Assembly: GCA_021014325.1 (NCBI GenBank)
Contig: CM037466.1
Span: 14,410,765-14,474,764, forward strand
From: Plazaster borealis
Taxonomy: Eukaryota > Echinodermata > Asteroidea > Forcipulatida > Labidiasteridae
Length of the DNA: 64,000 nucleotides
Direction: 5' to 3'
Positions 13,101 to 20,284 of the stretch are shown one piece after another. Each line of letters begins with the position of its first letter. Position 1 is the stretch's first letter. The translations under genes and the position numbers were made by a program. The notes under the pieces were generated by a model. It saw only the letters and a program-made list of their open reading frames with translations. It did no database searches and was not told the origin of the DNA.

Positions 13101-16100
13101 TCAACAGCTCTCCGTTGCTCGTTACCAAGTAAGTTTGTATGCTAGTGAGTAATTACCAAACGTGTACAGTGCCTTTGAGGATACAGCAATATAGTTAAGT
13201 GTCTTGCTCATGAACCAAAATAAAACGACTGCCCAGGTTTTGTATTTGAACCCTTTTGACCCTATTCCATTGCTACTCCTGCAGGGAAGTATGTCATCAG
13301 GTTGCATACCAAGCAGCAAAGCCAGTCCACTTAACCCTTGCTTGTGTCCTGAAGGGAAGTGTACCACAGCCTTGGAAATAGAGAGTAAGTCTATCAATCA
13401 ATCAATCAATCAATCAGTCAATCAATCAATCAAAGGTGTACAAGCTATATGTGCACTCGAACTTCAAGACTGTTTAGAAACCTGGAAGTACCGTATTAAG
13501 AGTAAAATTTTAATAGAGTACCGCTACTACCAGCTCCAGAACAATGTTCCTCTTTTCCTCAAGAAATGGGGTCTCTGCAACATATTCCAAATCACTGATA
13601 CTGAAATTGAATGGATTCTGTAATGTCGATTGCCACCATGCTGTACGTCTGATGAAATTGCTTTTGTGTTAATCTTGATGTAATGTCAATCCCAGCTACC
13701 GACCTGTATTTTGTAACAGAAATTTCTTGTCTATTAATGTAATTTTTAAGTTTCTTTGTTTTATGTAAATTCTGTATATTTTTTGAGTGAATAAAGTATT
13801 TGCTTTGAAAAGTAAAAAAAAAAAGTCAATCAATCAGTCAATCAATCAATCAATCAGCATTCGACAACACCTGTCTTGCTAAAAACAAACCAAGTAGCAA
13901 ATTTCTTCAATCTGCTGCCTACAAATTCTTTTCATTAGCTAAAGGACTGTGGAACAACCTTCCCATTACCATATGCACCTCAAAGGCCCAAATTTTCCTT
14001 AAATCCTCAGTCAACTTACATAAACATGCATCAGTAGTGCCCATTGCATCATTTTAGAGCATAAAATCACAACTTTAAATTTGGCCCAAATTTAATAAAA
14101 AATGCTGGACTTACCCCTTATGATTTTGTCAATTTTGGGCCTAATTTTCAAATATCTTATTTCTGCAAATTTTCCTTAAATCCTTAGTCAACTTGTATAA
14201 ACATGCATCAGTAGTTCACATTGCATCATTTTAGAGCATAAAATCGCAACTTAAAATTCGGCCCAAATTTGATAAAAATGCTGGACTTACCCCTTATGAT
14301 TTTGTCAATTTTGGGCCTAATTTTCAAATATCTTATTTCTGCAAATTTTCCCTAAATCCTTAGTCAACTTACATAAACATGTATCAGTAGTTCACATTGC
14401 ATTGTTTTATTGCATTAAAATCGCAACTTAAAATTTTGACCAAATTTGATAAAAAAGCTGGACTTACCCCTTATGATTGTTTCAATATTGGGCCTCATTT
14501 TCAAATATGTTATATTTCTGCAAATTTTCCTTAAATCCTTAGTCAACTTGTATAAACATGCATCAGTAGTTCACATTGCATCATTTTAGAGCATAAAATC
14601 GCAACTTAAAATTCGGCCCAAATTTGATAAAAATGCTGGACTTACCCCTTATGATTTTGTCAATTTTGGGCCTAATTTTCAAATATCTTATTTCTGCAAA
14701 TTTTCCCTAAATCCTTAGTCAACTTACATAAACATGTATCAGTAGTTCACATTGCATTGTTTTATTGCATTAAAATCGCAACTTAAAATTGTGACCAAAT
14801 TTGATAAAAAAGCTGGACTTGCCCCTTATGATTTTTTCAATTTTGGGCCTCATTTTCAAATATGTTCTATTTCTGCAAATTTTCCTGAAATCCTTAGTCA
14901 ACTTACATAAACATACATCAGTTGTTCACATTGCATTGTTTAAAAGCATGAAATCGCAACTTAAAATTTGGCCCAAATTTGATAAAAATGCTGGACTTAC
15001 CCCTTATGATTTTTTCAATTCTTGGCCTAATTTTCAAATATCTTCTATTTCTGCAAATATTCCTTAAATCCTTAGTCAACTTACAAAAATGCTGGACTTG
15101 CCCCTTATGATTTTTTCAATTTTGGGCCTCATTTTCAAATATGTTCTATTTCTGCAAATTTTCCTTAAATCCTTAGTCAACTTGTATAAACATACATCAG
15201 TAGTGCCCACTGCATCATTTTAGAGCAAACAATCTCAACTTAAAATTCTTCCAAATTTGATAAAAATGCTGGACTTACCCCTTATGAATTTTTTTATTTT
15301 GGGCCTTATTTTCGAATATCTTTTGTTCTTGCAAATTTTCTTTAAATAGGCATCAGTAGTGCCCATTGCATCATTTTAGTGCATAAAATCGCAACTTAAA
15401 ATTCGGCCCAAATTTGATAAAAATGCTGGACTTACCCCTTATGATTTTTTTAATTTTGGGCCTTATTTTCGAATATCTTTTATTTCTGCAAATTTTCCTT
15501 AAATAGGCATCAGTAGTGCCCACTGCATCATTTTAGAGCATCAAATCACAACTTAAAAATTTGCCAAAATTTGATAAAAATGCTGGACTTATCCCTTATG
15601 ATTTTTTCAATTTTGGGCCTAATTTTCAAATGTCAATATCTCTGCACTTTCAGCTGAAATTCTTGGTCAAGTTATATAAGAATGCATCAGTAGTGCCCAT
15701 TGCATCATTTTAGAGCATAAAATCACAACTCTAAATTTGGCCCAAGTTTGATAAAAATGCTGGACTTACCCCTTATGTTTGGCCTAATTTTCAAATGTAA
15801 ATAATGCATCAGGAATAAAAAATAAAAAAAACCTAGGATTTGGTCCTTCCAAAGGATTCTGAAGGAGCTTAGTACGAAGTGCTTGTAAAGAATCAGTGTA
15901 TAGTGCCTTATTTTACTTAGTGCTCAATTTGTATGCATGACCTTTGCTTCAACAATCTTAAAACGGTTGATCCTTGTTTGTTTCTACAGCTACCTTGACT
16001 CAGCAACTAGAGTTCATGAGGGCTGAGATCAACAAGTTAAAAGCAGAAAAGCTTGATCTCATCAGAACAAACGTGGTAAGTGTCGGGTCTTTTCTTCCAC

Positions 16101-16613
16101 TTTCTCTTCATATCCACGCTACTCAGCACCTGCAATAAGTCGAGCTCCCTCTGCAATGAGAAGAGTCATGTACTGTTTGTGCTTTCATTGGGAAGTGTAA
16201 GAAACGGAATAGATATATGAATTCTGTAATCAAATCAACTGGACTTACTATTTATTTGTGACAAGGGTTTCACGTCCTATCCCTGACACATCATCAGGCC
16301 GACTGGTCTTGTGGCAGCAAAAAGTTGATAACCCGTTTCGTGGACAGCGTCTACAGTACTTTACTGGGCTAGTGCAGGAATAAATATAAAAAAGTCATTA
16401 TTGATAACAATTATTGATCTGAATCCATTTTGCGGTTACTTATAAATTCGACCTCTTCCCTTTCAGAGCTGGCAACATGACATCAAGAAGTTAAAAGAGA
16501 AGGAGGCCCGTCACATCGCTGACTTGTCAACTGCTCAGAAGGAAATAAGTAAACTACGGGAAATCCAAACCATGCAGAATACTGGTTACATCGAGGCACT
16601 GTCTAGTGTGTAA
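1120..16613 (+). CDS. RAP1GAP: Rap1 GTPase-activating protein (Rap1GAP), 3' 18 exons, 5' end outside window
   Basis: Stimulates GTP hydrolysis on Rap1-type small GTPases at membranes and the cytosol; the GoLoco motif is expected to bind Galpha-i/o. Exons: 1120-1164, 1789-1836, 3924-3998, 4285-4476, 5605-5708, 6126-6204, 6706-6759, 7763-7947, 8394-8523, 8934-9089, 9663-9821, 10767-11048, 11322-11422, 11548-11670, 12362-12455, 13285-13384, 15990-16075, 16467-16613. All borders are AG/GT and phases chain without conflict (2160 nt; 719 residues plus TAA). Seen: GoLoco (residues ~4-24), [31 protein letters not shown], asparagine-thumb RKRHIGND (N313), [29 protein letters not shown], all close to vertebrate Rap1GAP as I remember it. 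Ser-rich tail (~440-610), Cys-rich exon, coiled coil (~644-715) ending the protein. The vertebrate split into RAP1GAP and RAP1GAP2 cannot be assigned here. No start codon is seen, so the N-terminus is missing. Confidence 0.93.
1327..1692. mobile_element. Family C foldback element (intronic)
   Basis: Ends ACAGGATTGGTAGAG and CCTTACCAGGTATAATACCT are imperfect inverted repeats. The interior (GTGATCAACAATATACATGA, CAGGAGAAAATAGTGAAAAA) matches the copies at 42.0 and 43.1 kb. No ORF: non-autonomous. Confidence 0.65.
1789..1836 (+). CDS. RAP1GAP: Rap1GAP exon b: second half of GoLoco motif
   Basis: Encodes [16 protein letters not shown]. The DEQR block holds the Gln-Arg finger that contacts nucleotide in GoLoco-Galpha complexes; vertebrates have MDEQRCSFPP here. 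Acceptor TTACAG, donor GTAAGA, phase 0 on both sides. The GoLoco motif is therefore split over two tiny exons. Confidence 0.9.
2183..2254 (+). repeat. tRNA-derived SINE head
   Basis: Contains a pol III A-box-like GCTCAGTTAGTTAGTAGAGC and B-box GGTTCAAATCC at tRNA spacing. No clean acceptor stem or anticodon stem closes, so this is a SINE or tRNA pseudogene inside a Rap1GAP intron, not a working tRNA. The long remaining intron to 3923 shows only poly-G at 2366 and short AAGTC repeats near 3595-3640. Confidence 0.6.
3924..3998 (+). CDS. RAP1GAP: Rap1GAP exon c: linker
   Basis: Encodes 25 residues, basic and polar ([16 protein letters not shown]...), between GoLoco and the dimerisation domain. 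Acceptor TTTCAG, donor GTAATT, phase 0. I see no match to vertebrate Rap1GAP in this linker; phase and position support it. Confidence 0.75.
4285..4476 (+). CDS. RAP1GAP: Rap1GAP exon d: start of dimerisation domain
   Basis: Encodes 64 residues with NGGFWIDG and YRRHFYGK, matching GGYWIEG and YRKHFLGK of vertebrate Rap1GAP. Acceptor TTGCAG, donor GTGAGT, phase 0. Confidence 0.93.
5217..5530. repeat. 21-bp minisatellite in intron d/e
   Basis: About 14 imperfect copies of a 21-bp unit of the type TTTGTGAATTTAGCAAGTCAC. Because 21 is a multiple of three, both strands stay open: the plus strand would read CEFSKSL heptads. No splice logic joins it to the gene and the next exon is complete without it, so I treat it as non-coding. 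Confidence 0.85.
5605..5708 (+). CDS. RAP1GAP: Rap1GAP exon e: dimerisation domain
   Basis: Encodes [20 protein letters not shown] and onward to QIRILLR. EHFNY and the LGxxVxSxK/R pattern match vertebrate Rap1GAP. Acceptor TTGCAG, donor GTCAGT, ends in phase 2. The 21-bp minisatellite at 5217-5530 lies only ~75 bp upstream. Confidence 0.93.
5745..5936. mobile_element. Family E foldback element (AATTTCATANAGCTGCTTAA ends)
   Basis: Starts GGGCACAATTTCATACAGCT and ends GCTATGACATTGGGCCC. The interior TTTTCTGCTAAGCAAAATAA, GATACCAG and ACTGGTAACC is shared with copies at 11.9, 35.6 and 48.0 kb. Confidence 0.65.
6015..6060. repeat. Fragment of the tRNA-Leu SINE body
   Basis: ATTGCTTCTCTTCACCCAGG followed by AGTA matches the body of the intact SINE at 10439-10694. 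Only this short piece remains. Confidence 0.5.
6126..6204 (+). CDS. RAP1GAP: Rap1GAP exon f
   Basis: Completes the split Arg and encodes [20 protein letters not shown] then PSKLAK; vertebrates have [20 protein letters not shown] here. Acceptor ATCAG, donor GTAAGG, ends in phase 0. Confidence 0.92.
6236..6575 (+). repeat. tRNA-Leu-derived SINE, interrupted by a 132-bp insertion
   Basis: GTCGTGGCTGAGTGG starts a tRNA-Leu-like head with an ACTCAAGC anticodon-loop segment (CAA) and a degenerate B-box (GGGTTTAAGTC). The body has GGGACGCAAAGCCGTTGGTC, then, after the insertion, CCATGTGTAATGGATGTAAA and AGAACCCAGTTGACTTATC. The head alone could pass for a tRNA, but stems are broken and a SINE body follows. 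Confidence 0.7.
6391..6522. mobile_element. 132-bp insertion with telomere-like repeat and 10-bp target duplication
   Basis: Flanked by identical CCGTTGGTCC at 6381-6390 and 6523-6532. It contains ATTCCGACACCCCTATGTTC, ACATGCTAGGGTTAGGGTTA and further TTAGG-like units. A relative lies in opposite orientation at 26890-26961. Confidence 0.75.
6706..6759 (+). CDS. RAP1GAP: Rap1GAP exon g
   Basis: Encodes [18 protein letters not shown] (18 residues), matching LVCEDVNVDRFYPVLYPK. Acceptor TTTAAG, donor GTAAGG, phase 0 on both sides. Confidence 0.93.
7159..7792 (+). repeat. Three-copy tandem duplication of intron plus exon-h start
   Basis: Units begin GATATTTACAACATGCTG at 7159, 7352 and 7571 (spacing 193 and 219 bp). 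Each runs through CTTGGAAATGGCTTG and TATGTTTTCGTCTGCC to an acceptor CACAG and GCTTCnGAACTC...GTAACCTATGA. The decoy exon starts are at 7318 and 7536; the working one is 7763. Decoy 1 stays open ~30 codons and then stops. Decoy 2 carries a 1-nt shift. Confidence 0.88.
7763..7947 (+). CDS. RAP1GAP: Rap1GAP exon h: start of catalytic domain
   Basis: Begins [11 protein letters not shown] and contains [20 protein letters not shown], one of the most conserved blocks of the RapGAP catalytic domain. Acceptor CCACAG, donor GTAAGT, ends in phase 2. Two degenerate upstream copies of the acceptor plus its first ~30 coding bases lie at 7318 and 7536 (see the tandem-duplication entry). Only this copy continues into full conserved sequence. 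Confidence 0.95.
7963..8125. mobile_element. Family C element, truncated
   Basis: Left end AAAGGTGTTATACAGGATTG with TTTAGTCTGAAAGCTTACTG, matching family C. The right half is missing. It sits 15 bp after the exon h donor. Confidence 0.65.
8394..8523 (+). CDS. RAP1GAP: Rap1GAP exon i: catalytic domain
   Basis: Completes Gly and encodes [18 protein letters not shown] and later [19 protein letters not shown], near identical to vertebrate FRGGLDVTHGQTGT and EIMFHVSTKLPYTEGDAQQ. Acceptor GTTAG, donor GTAAGA, ends phase 0. Confidence 0.96.
8934..9089 (+). CDS. RAP1GAP: Rap1GAP exon j: asparagine-thumb exon
   Basis: Encodes [20 protein letters not shown], then [14 protein letters not shown]. The Asn of RHIGND (codon 8958-8960, residue 313) aligns with human Asn290, the catalytic asparagine thumb that replaces the arginine finger of RasGAPs. 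Lys308 and His310 align with residues needed for catalysis in human Rap1GAP. The active site therefore looks intact. Confidence 0.97.
9396..9547. mobile_element. Family F foldback element (CTCCCTCGGTGATCCCCGG)
   Basis: Arms TGACTGCTTTCACTC...ATCTCCCTCGGTGATCC and GGATCACCTTGGGAGTCGGT...ACCAAAGCAGTCA are imperfect inverted repeats. No ORF. A fragment of the same family occurs at 35135-35215. Confidence 0.7.
9663..9821 (+). CDS. RAP1GAP: Rap1GAP exon k: end of catalytic domain
   Basis: Encodes [20 protein letters not shown] and onward to [20 protein letters not shown], matching vertebrate [19 protein letters not shown] and [20 protein letters not shown]. Acceptor TTTAG, donor GTTAGC, phase 0. 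Confidence 0.96.
10120..10715. mobile_element. Family D element carrying a SINE
   Basis: GTGACTCAACATATACTTGA, TAACAAACCTGTGACAATTT and CTCATTTCTCAAAAACTATA match the intact family D copy at 57163-57513. The right end TACCAATGCTGTGCACTCCC then TTAA resumes after the SINE at 10439-10694. Confidence 0.65.
10439..10694 (+). mobile_element. tRNA-Leu-derived SINE, complete, with 13-bp target duplication
   Basis: Head GTCGTGGCTGAGCGGATAAG, a perfect CCAGA/TCTGG anticodon stem with loop CTCAAGC (anticodon CAA). The body contains GATGGACTGGTAGCCTGTCC and CAGGGGG; the tail ends in ACTTT repeats. Flanking TACCAATGTTGTG (10426-10438) and TACCAATGCTGTG (10695-10707) differ by one base. Confidence 0.82.
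10767..11048 (+). CDS. RAP1GAP: Rap1GAP exon l: helical end of GAP domain and Ser-rich linker
   Basis: Begins [16 protein letters not shown] (vertebrate [15 protein letters not shown]), then enters a low-complexity region with [13 protein letters not shown], aligning with FKRVIRSRSQSMD, a conserved basic/phospho-serine segment. 94 codons, acceptor TCGCAG, donor GTGAGT, phase 0. Confidence 0.93.
11133..11283. mobile_element. Small foldback element rich in CCTATAGGATT palindromes
   Basis: Ends CCCTTACAAAAAATTCCTA and (reverse) CCCTTACGAAAAAACCTA are inverted repeats. The interior is a run of ATCCTATAGGATT and TTCCTATAAGATT units. It lies in the intron between exons l and m. Confidence 0.65.
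11322..11422 (+). CDS. RAP1GAP: Rap1GAP exon m: basic Ser-rich tail
   Basis: Encodes [20 protein letters not shown] and a basic end (DKKEPKRKR). Acceptor CAACAG, donor GTAATG, ends phase 2. Supported by phase and composition rather than by strong conservation. Confidence 0.82.
11548..11670 (+). CDS. RAP1GAP: Rap1GAP exon n: Ser-rich tail
   Basis: Encodes [20 protein letters not shown] and onward to [13 protein letters not shown]. The [20 protein letters not shown]-type block of vertebrate Rap1GAP has similar composition and position. Acceptor CTACAG, donor GTACGT, ends phase 2. Confidence 0.85.
11853..12050. mobile_element. Family E foldback element
   Basis: Near-perfect terminal inverted repeats GGCCCCAATTTCATAGAGCT and AGCTCTATGAAATTTCGCCC; interior CTTAGCAGAAAATTGTTAAG. 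The best-preserved copy of the family in the window. Confidence 0.75.
12362..12455 (+). CDS. RAP1GAP: Rap1GAP exon o: acidic tail
   Basis: Encodes [20 protein letters not shown], then an acidic run ending EDSDTGM. The DTG ending resembles DGEDTGLESVSS of vertebrate Rap1GAP. Acceptor ATTAG, donor GTGAGA, ends phase 0. Confidence 0.82.
12894..13176. mobile_element. Family A element next to Rap1GAP exon p
   Basis: Ends AAAGGCACTG and ACCAAACGTGTACAGTGCCT, interior CTCACTTTGTGTATCCCAAC and ACACCCTTGT. The left subterminal part is shortened. Only ~108 bp separates it from the exon p acceptor. Confidence 0.7.
13285..13384 (+). CDS. RAP1GAP: Rap1GAP exon p: small Cys-rich exon
   Basis: Encodes [20 protein letters not shown], then CPEGKC and TTALEIE. 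Four cysteines in ~20 residues are unusual for this cytosolic tail. Acceptor CTGCAG, donor GTAAGT, ends phase 1, which joins correctly to exon q. It lies between a family A MITE (ends 13176) and a TCAA repeat that begins 8 bp after its end. Could be an alternatively used exon, but o-to-q joining (phase 0 to phase 1) would break frame, so it must be retained for the coiled coil. Confidence 0.75.
13393..13434. repeat. TCAA/TCAG tetranucleotide array, left
   Basis: About ten TCAA units with one TCAG variant, starting 8 bp beyond the exon p donor site. Confidence 0.9.
13435..13825 (+). mobile_element. Polyadenylated retro-insert between two TCAA arrays
   Basis: A short open stretch ends TDTEIEWIL and TAA at ~13623, followed by ~190 bp of UTR-like sequence, AATAAA at 13790 and an A-run at 13813-13824. 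It is bounded on both sides by TCAA arrays. This is the signature of a reverse-transcribed 3' end (5'-truncated LINE or processed copy). I do not recognise the encoded peptide. Confidence 0.65.
13826..13856. repeat. TCAA/TCAG tetranucleotide array, right
   Basis: Seven to eight TCAA units with TCAG variants directly after the A-run. It may be the duplicated or split half of the left array. Confidence 0.88.
13857..14055 (+). pseudogene. C-terminal relic of a non-LTR retrotransposon reverse-transcriptase ORF
   Basis: Reads [20 protein letters not shown], then [17 protein letters not shown] and a stop at ~14055. The pattern F..A.GLWN.LP..I....A..FLK..V is the typical extreme C-terminus of LINE-type RT proteins. 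The 177-bp satellite begins inside this relic. Confidence 0.6.
13990..15800 (+). repeat. Satellite-like tandem array, ~177-bp monomer, ~11 copies
   Basis: GCTGGACTTACCCCTTATG recurs at 14104, 14280, 14457, 14635, 14812, 14990, 15091, 15268, 15425, 15582 and 15759. Spacing is 176-178 bp apart from one 101-bp and two 157-bp deleted units. Monomers 14.1-14.5 and 14.5-14.9 kb form a nearly identical ~355-bp dimer. Each monomer starts with the RT-tail coding piece (TCCTTAGTCAACTTACATAA), so the array grew from a retroelement 3' end. It fills most of the exon p-q intron. Confidence 0.88.
15990..16075 (+). CDS. RAP1GAP: Rap1GAP exon q: coiled coil, first half
   Basis: Completes a Thr and encodes [20 protein letters not shown], then LDLIRTNV. 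Leu/Met/Ile/Leu recur at heptad a/d spacing, predicting a coiled coil. Acceptor CTACAG, donor GTAAGT, ends phase 0. Confidence 0.85.
16220..16310 (-). other. Hammerhead-ribozyme-like core (minus strand), relic
   Basis: On the minus strand: CTGATGA (16297-16291), a weak G.U-rich stem II (GTGTC with GACGT), GAAAC (16271-16267), then a CCTT loop and GTC (16262-16260). This is the hammerhead core order with a very short stem III. No pairing for stem I is visible, so it is probably inactive or coincidental. Confidence 0.35.
16467..16613 (+). CDS. RAP1GAP: Rap1GAP terminal exon: coiled coil, second half, and stop
   Basis: Encodes [20 protein letters not shown], then a further heptad stretch ([14 protein letters not shown]), ending ALSSV and TAA at 16611-16613. 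Acceptor TTTCAG. I do not recall a C-terminal coiled coil in vertebrate Rap1GAP, so this may be an invertebrate isoform feature. Confidence 0.87.
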   Translation, partial: SWQHDIKKLKEKEARHIADLSTAQKEISKLREIQTMQNTGYIEALSSV

Positions 16614-18489
16614 AAGCCCAATCCCTATACACCCCATCGGATCAAACCACTAGGAACACTTCATGAACACTCTTGCCTCTACCTGACAATCCATTAATTT
16701 CAAGGAAGGATCGCGATCCATTCATCAGGCGACGACTTCACAGACTGCTGCGTCATTTTGGAAATAAAACCTCCAAGATCCGCATAAAATCTTATAAAAT
16801 CTTATAAAATCTAAGAATCCCAGTTAAAACACCATCAACTTATTGAGCTTGTCCAAGGTATGGAGAACAAAAACAACCCTTGACATCACACTTAGTGAAG
16901 AAACTTCAGGGGACATTCTACCAGTGGCTCTAAAGGTCCACATAAGAACTAAGTTGCAGTGATAAGTATTAAAGCTTTTCAAGGTGCATAGGGTTAGAGA
17001 AGTGAATACGACGTAGTAATAATCTTGTCTTTAAAGAGACGGTGGTTCTGAAAGATTGAGTGGGTTGTAGAAGTAGGTCTCATGTGTTAAGTAGTGCGCT
17101 AAGCTTGTCTTAAGGAGGTGATTCTGTTGATTTCCAGCAATTTTAAAGAGATTGCCAGATGTGAAGAGATACCAAGTTCTTAGTGGAATCCAGACCACAC
17201 CAAAATACTTCATAAAAGTGCGTATACAGAAGGGATAGCATTATTTTCTCTCAAAAATTCTGAACTATTCCCATCAGCTTTGTTTTCTTCGTTTTATTTT
17301 CTTTTTATCTTCATCCATTTGCTTCCTTTAAATGTACATAAACTCCGCCCCTGGGAAGGCTTGTAAAAAAACCTGCATTTGATAAAATCGTGCAACTTGT
17401 AATATACCTGTATTTATGATTGGAAAGAAGTACAAAATTTTACCTCTAGTTCCAGAGTACTATTTAAGTTTAGTTTTAAGTTAAAGTAATGACCAAGTTA
17501 TTATTTTTGTCTTCAATAATAATGTAAAGAAAACCAGCCAGGGCAGTGTCTAATTTAACTTAATTTTAGAATTCGTTATTTTAGCAGAGTTTCTTTAAAT
17601 AATTAGTCATAATTTGTTTATGATATGTTCAGTTCAAAATGTAAATTTGTTACATCTGTGAAAATCCATGAACAGCGCCCTCTATTTGTGTTTGAGGAAG
17701 CGGGTTCAATGAACTGTGGGTAGTTGAACTGAACTGAACACCAATGAGAAGAATGACAGTAATAATAAAGAATCAAGCTGCGGCCATCTTTGTATAGTAC
17801 CCTGTTCGCTAATATTGCTGACAATCAATGCATATGAAGGGACCAGCCTACTTTCTTGTCTGGTTTGGTTTGATGACATGTACATTAAAGAACAAGCACG
17901 AATGATGTTTTAAGTAATAACTGTTACCTTGTATTGCAGTGTGGACCACATGAAATATTACTTCTAGAAATGCTGTTTTGCATTATGGGCAACTTAGTTT
18001 TTAATTAGATATATTTCAATAGGCTGCAACAAATCAAACAAGCAATGCAGCTTGTGTTGAATTAGACCAAGGTATTGTCAAATTTTAGATTTACTGTTTT
18101 TTGAAATGATGGTGTTAAATTTCAAATTTGTACTGAAGACTTTACATCAACTGTGGTTGCTATAATGCAAAAAAAATAATTTAAGTTAATTTAATAATAC
18201 ATGAACTGAAGTGTGATGTAAAATTAATCCAGGGTATTGAGCTTAATGTACATTGTTTTGGTTTTTTGGTTTTTCTTGAAATGGAGTGTAAATATTATCA
18301 TGGAATTATAAACAAAATCTTGTGAGGTGTGTGCATGTAAATAGAAATGTAAAAATAATGGGATTGTTTAGCTTCACAGATTGTCTCTGACATAAGTTTA
18401 ATTGTGAATAAAAAGAACAAAGTATGTTTTTGGAATGGTATAACAAAAAAACACTTTTAGTTACTTCTTCCCCCTTTATTTTGAATAAA
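16614..18489 (+). other. RAP1GAP: Rap1GAP 3' untranslated region, inferred
   Basis: AT-rich, ORF-poor sequence follows the stop. AATAAA signals lie at 17764, 18407 and 18484, so the transcript probably ends near 17.8 or 18.4-18.5 kb. A short TAAAATCT direct repeat (three copies) sits at ~16785-16812. The exact end cannot be set without RNA data. Confidence 0.5.
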
Positions 18490-19560
18490 TTCAAAGTTTT
18501 AATACTATATAGTCATAATATAAAAGACTTACCACATGATGGGCACCACTTGTCTTGCTCTGTTGTTACAAAGTAGATCTATCTGCTGATGGAACTGACA
18601 ATAAATAGTGGAATTTTGTCACTAGACTAGTTTGAGGTGAACAAAGACAAAATTGATGAGAACGGGATTTGAACCTGCGACCTCCAGGTTTATGTGCCGG
18701 TGCTCTACCAACTGAGCTATCTATCTCTGCCATGTTGGAGGTCTCTCTATGTTATCATTTGTTTGTTTCGGCCGGCACCAGGCTATATGGGCACACAAGC
18801 TACATTCTTATATTAAACTTGCTTATTAAAATACTCAAGATGGCATCTTTCTGGAGTCTGTTCATTACCAATAGTAATCATATCAATATGCCAGGTTGTT
18901 TTTTCCAGAGCTGTAAAAAATAGAGAAGTTTATTGAAAAATCAGCGTCGTCAGCGTCGTCGGTCATGTGGTGATGCTGTTATAAATTGTATACAGTACTG
19001 AGAAATATCTTGTGAAACCCCACAACAAAATTGGGCACTCCCAGAAAAAGTGAAATGGCATTAAAAGTGAAAACAACCGAAACGTCAGCTATCGATGTGA
19101 CGTTTTAAACATGCTGTATGTTTAGTAAAACTTAAAATGATTTATTAACTTGAAAGCTCTTCGTCTCATCTGTTTGATGAACAAATCAAACCCAGTTTTC
19201 AGTTTCAGCAGGAAGTGCCTAGTTTTGGCTATGAGCGCCACATTTCATTGCTGTAAAAGCTGAACATGAATGTTAATAGATGAACTGAATTGCAATGCAG
19301 GCAATATAGGCCTATGCATTGATTTGATTTCATCAAGAAACCCTTGCGGTGGTGGCAGTTAGGTTGAACATTCAAGAAGATACACACAACTTGAAATACA
19401 AATTCTTGCTCAAATGTTAATATTTAACAATACTTTAGTTCAATCCTCTGAAATCATGACACTTAGGGTTTGTCTACATGGAGTACTACTCTACTGCAGT
19501 AGAAAATCAGCAGGACAACTTTTATTTGGAATTGGTAGTCTGTGAATTCGCACGGCAGTA
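18490..19560. other. Intergenic, no gene seen
   Basis: Contains the tRNA-like SINE at 18648-18727 and a hairpin at 19080-19105 (AAACGTCAGC...GTGACGTTT). Otherwise AT-rich unique-looking sequence without supported ORFs. Confidence 0.5.
18648..18727 (-). repeat. tRNA-derived SINE head or tRNA pseudogene
   Basis: Minus strand: TAGCTCAGTTGGTAGAGC (A-box) and GGTCGCAGGTTCAAATCCCG (B-box) at normal spacing. The putative anticodon loop lacks the invariant U33 and the anticodon stem has a mismatch, so a functional tRNA is unlikely. Confidence 0.6.
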
Positions 19561-20284
19561 TAGTGGGGCAGATAGGTAAAAAAAATTTTTTTTTGGGGGG
19601 GGGTATCTGCATCTTTGATGATCAATACAAGCATAGAATTTGATTCACACATGCTGTTTACAAAATTGTCAAAAAGGATGCCATTATTTTTGCTTGTTAA
19701 TCTACCTGTATTTCTTGTTAAAGACAAATCTGCGAGGGCCCTATAAATAGCCACATATCTTTCTCATGACATATCTTTCACATGACTGTTTGCCGAATTC
19801 CATGCATGCTTGTATTTTCAAAGGTCCCGACACCTACCTGCTGCACTATGGATAAGAAGCAGGAACAATCTGCACAGCAAGGAATAGTTACTACATGACC
19901 AATTCTTGAAAGCAAGTTTTGTAGTTGATCAGACAAACTGAATGATGGATGGAAGGCCACTTACTGAGTTGAAATTCGTGGAAGGGGTCGATTGTTTATT
20001 ACACCGACCGTGCACTTCAAACCTCTTGACCCAAAAACGTGAAAATATGAATCAATGTACGTGAAACCAACCTACATATCAGAACATTCTTTATGGGTGC
20101 TTCATCTGTACAAGAATGCTTTGGCTCTAAAATAAGGGTTTGTCAAAATCTTGAATGATTTCTTCATGGGTTTGTAGGTAATTGGGGTAGTTACAAAGAG
20201 CTGTATACTTACATTATTCATTTTGTCCTGCCTTTTGTGTGATCAGAGCTGTGTACTCTATGCTTTCTAAGTCCTTTGGAGAAA

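Noticed and set aside
13204..13623. 139-codon ORF spanning exon p and the TCAA array
   Set aside because: A chance fusion: exon p has a good GTAAGT donor and the correct phase to exon q. The ORF runs through a microsatellite into a retro-insert.
14801..15067. 88-codon ORF inside the satellite
   Set aside because: Read-through of two degenerate monomers of an RT-tail-derived repeat; other monomers have stops.
18648..18727. Functional tRNA gene
   Set aside because: A and B boxes fit, but U33 and stem pairing do not; best read as a SINE head. The same applies to 2183, 6236, 10439 and 20285.
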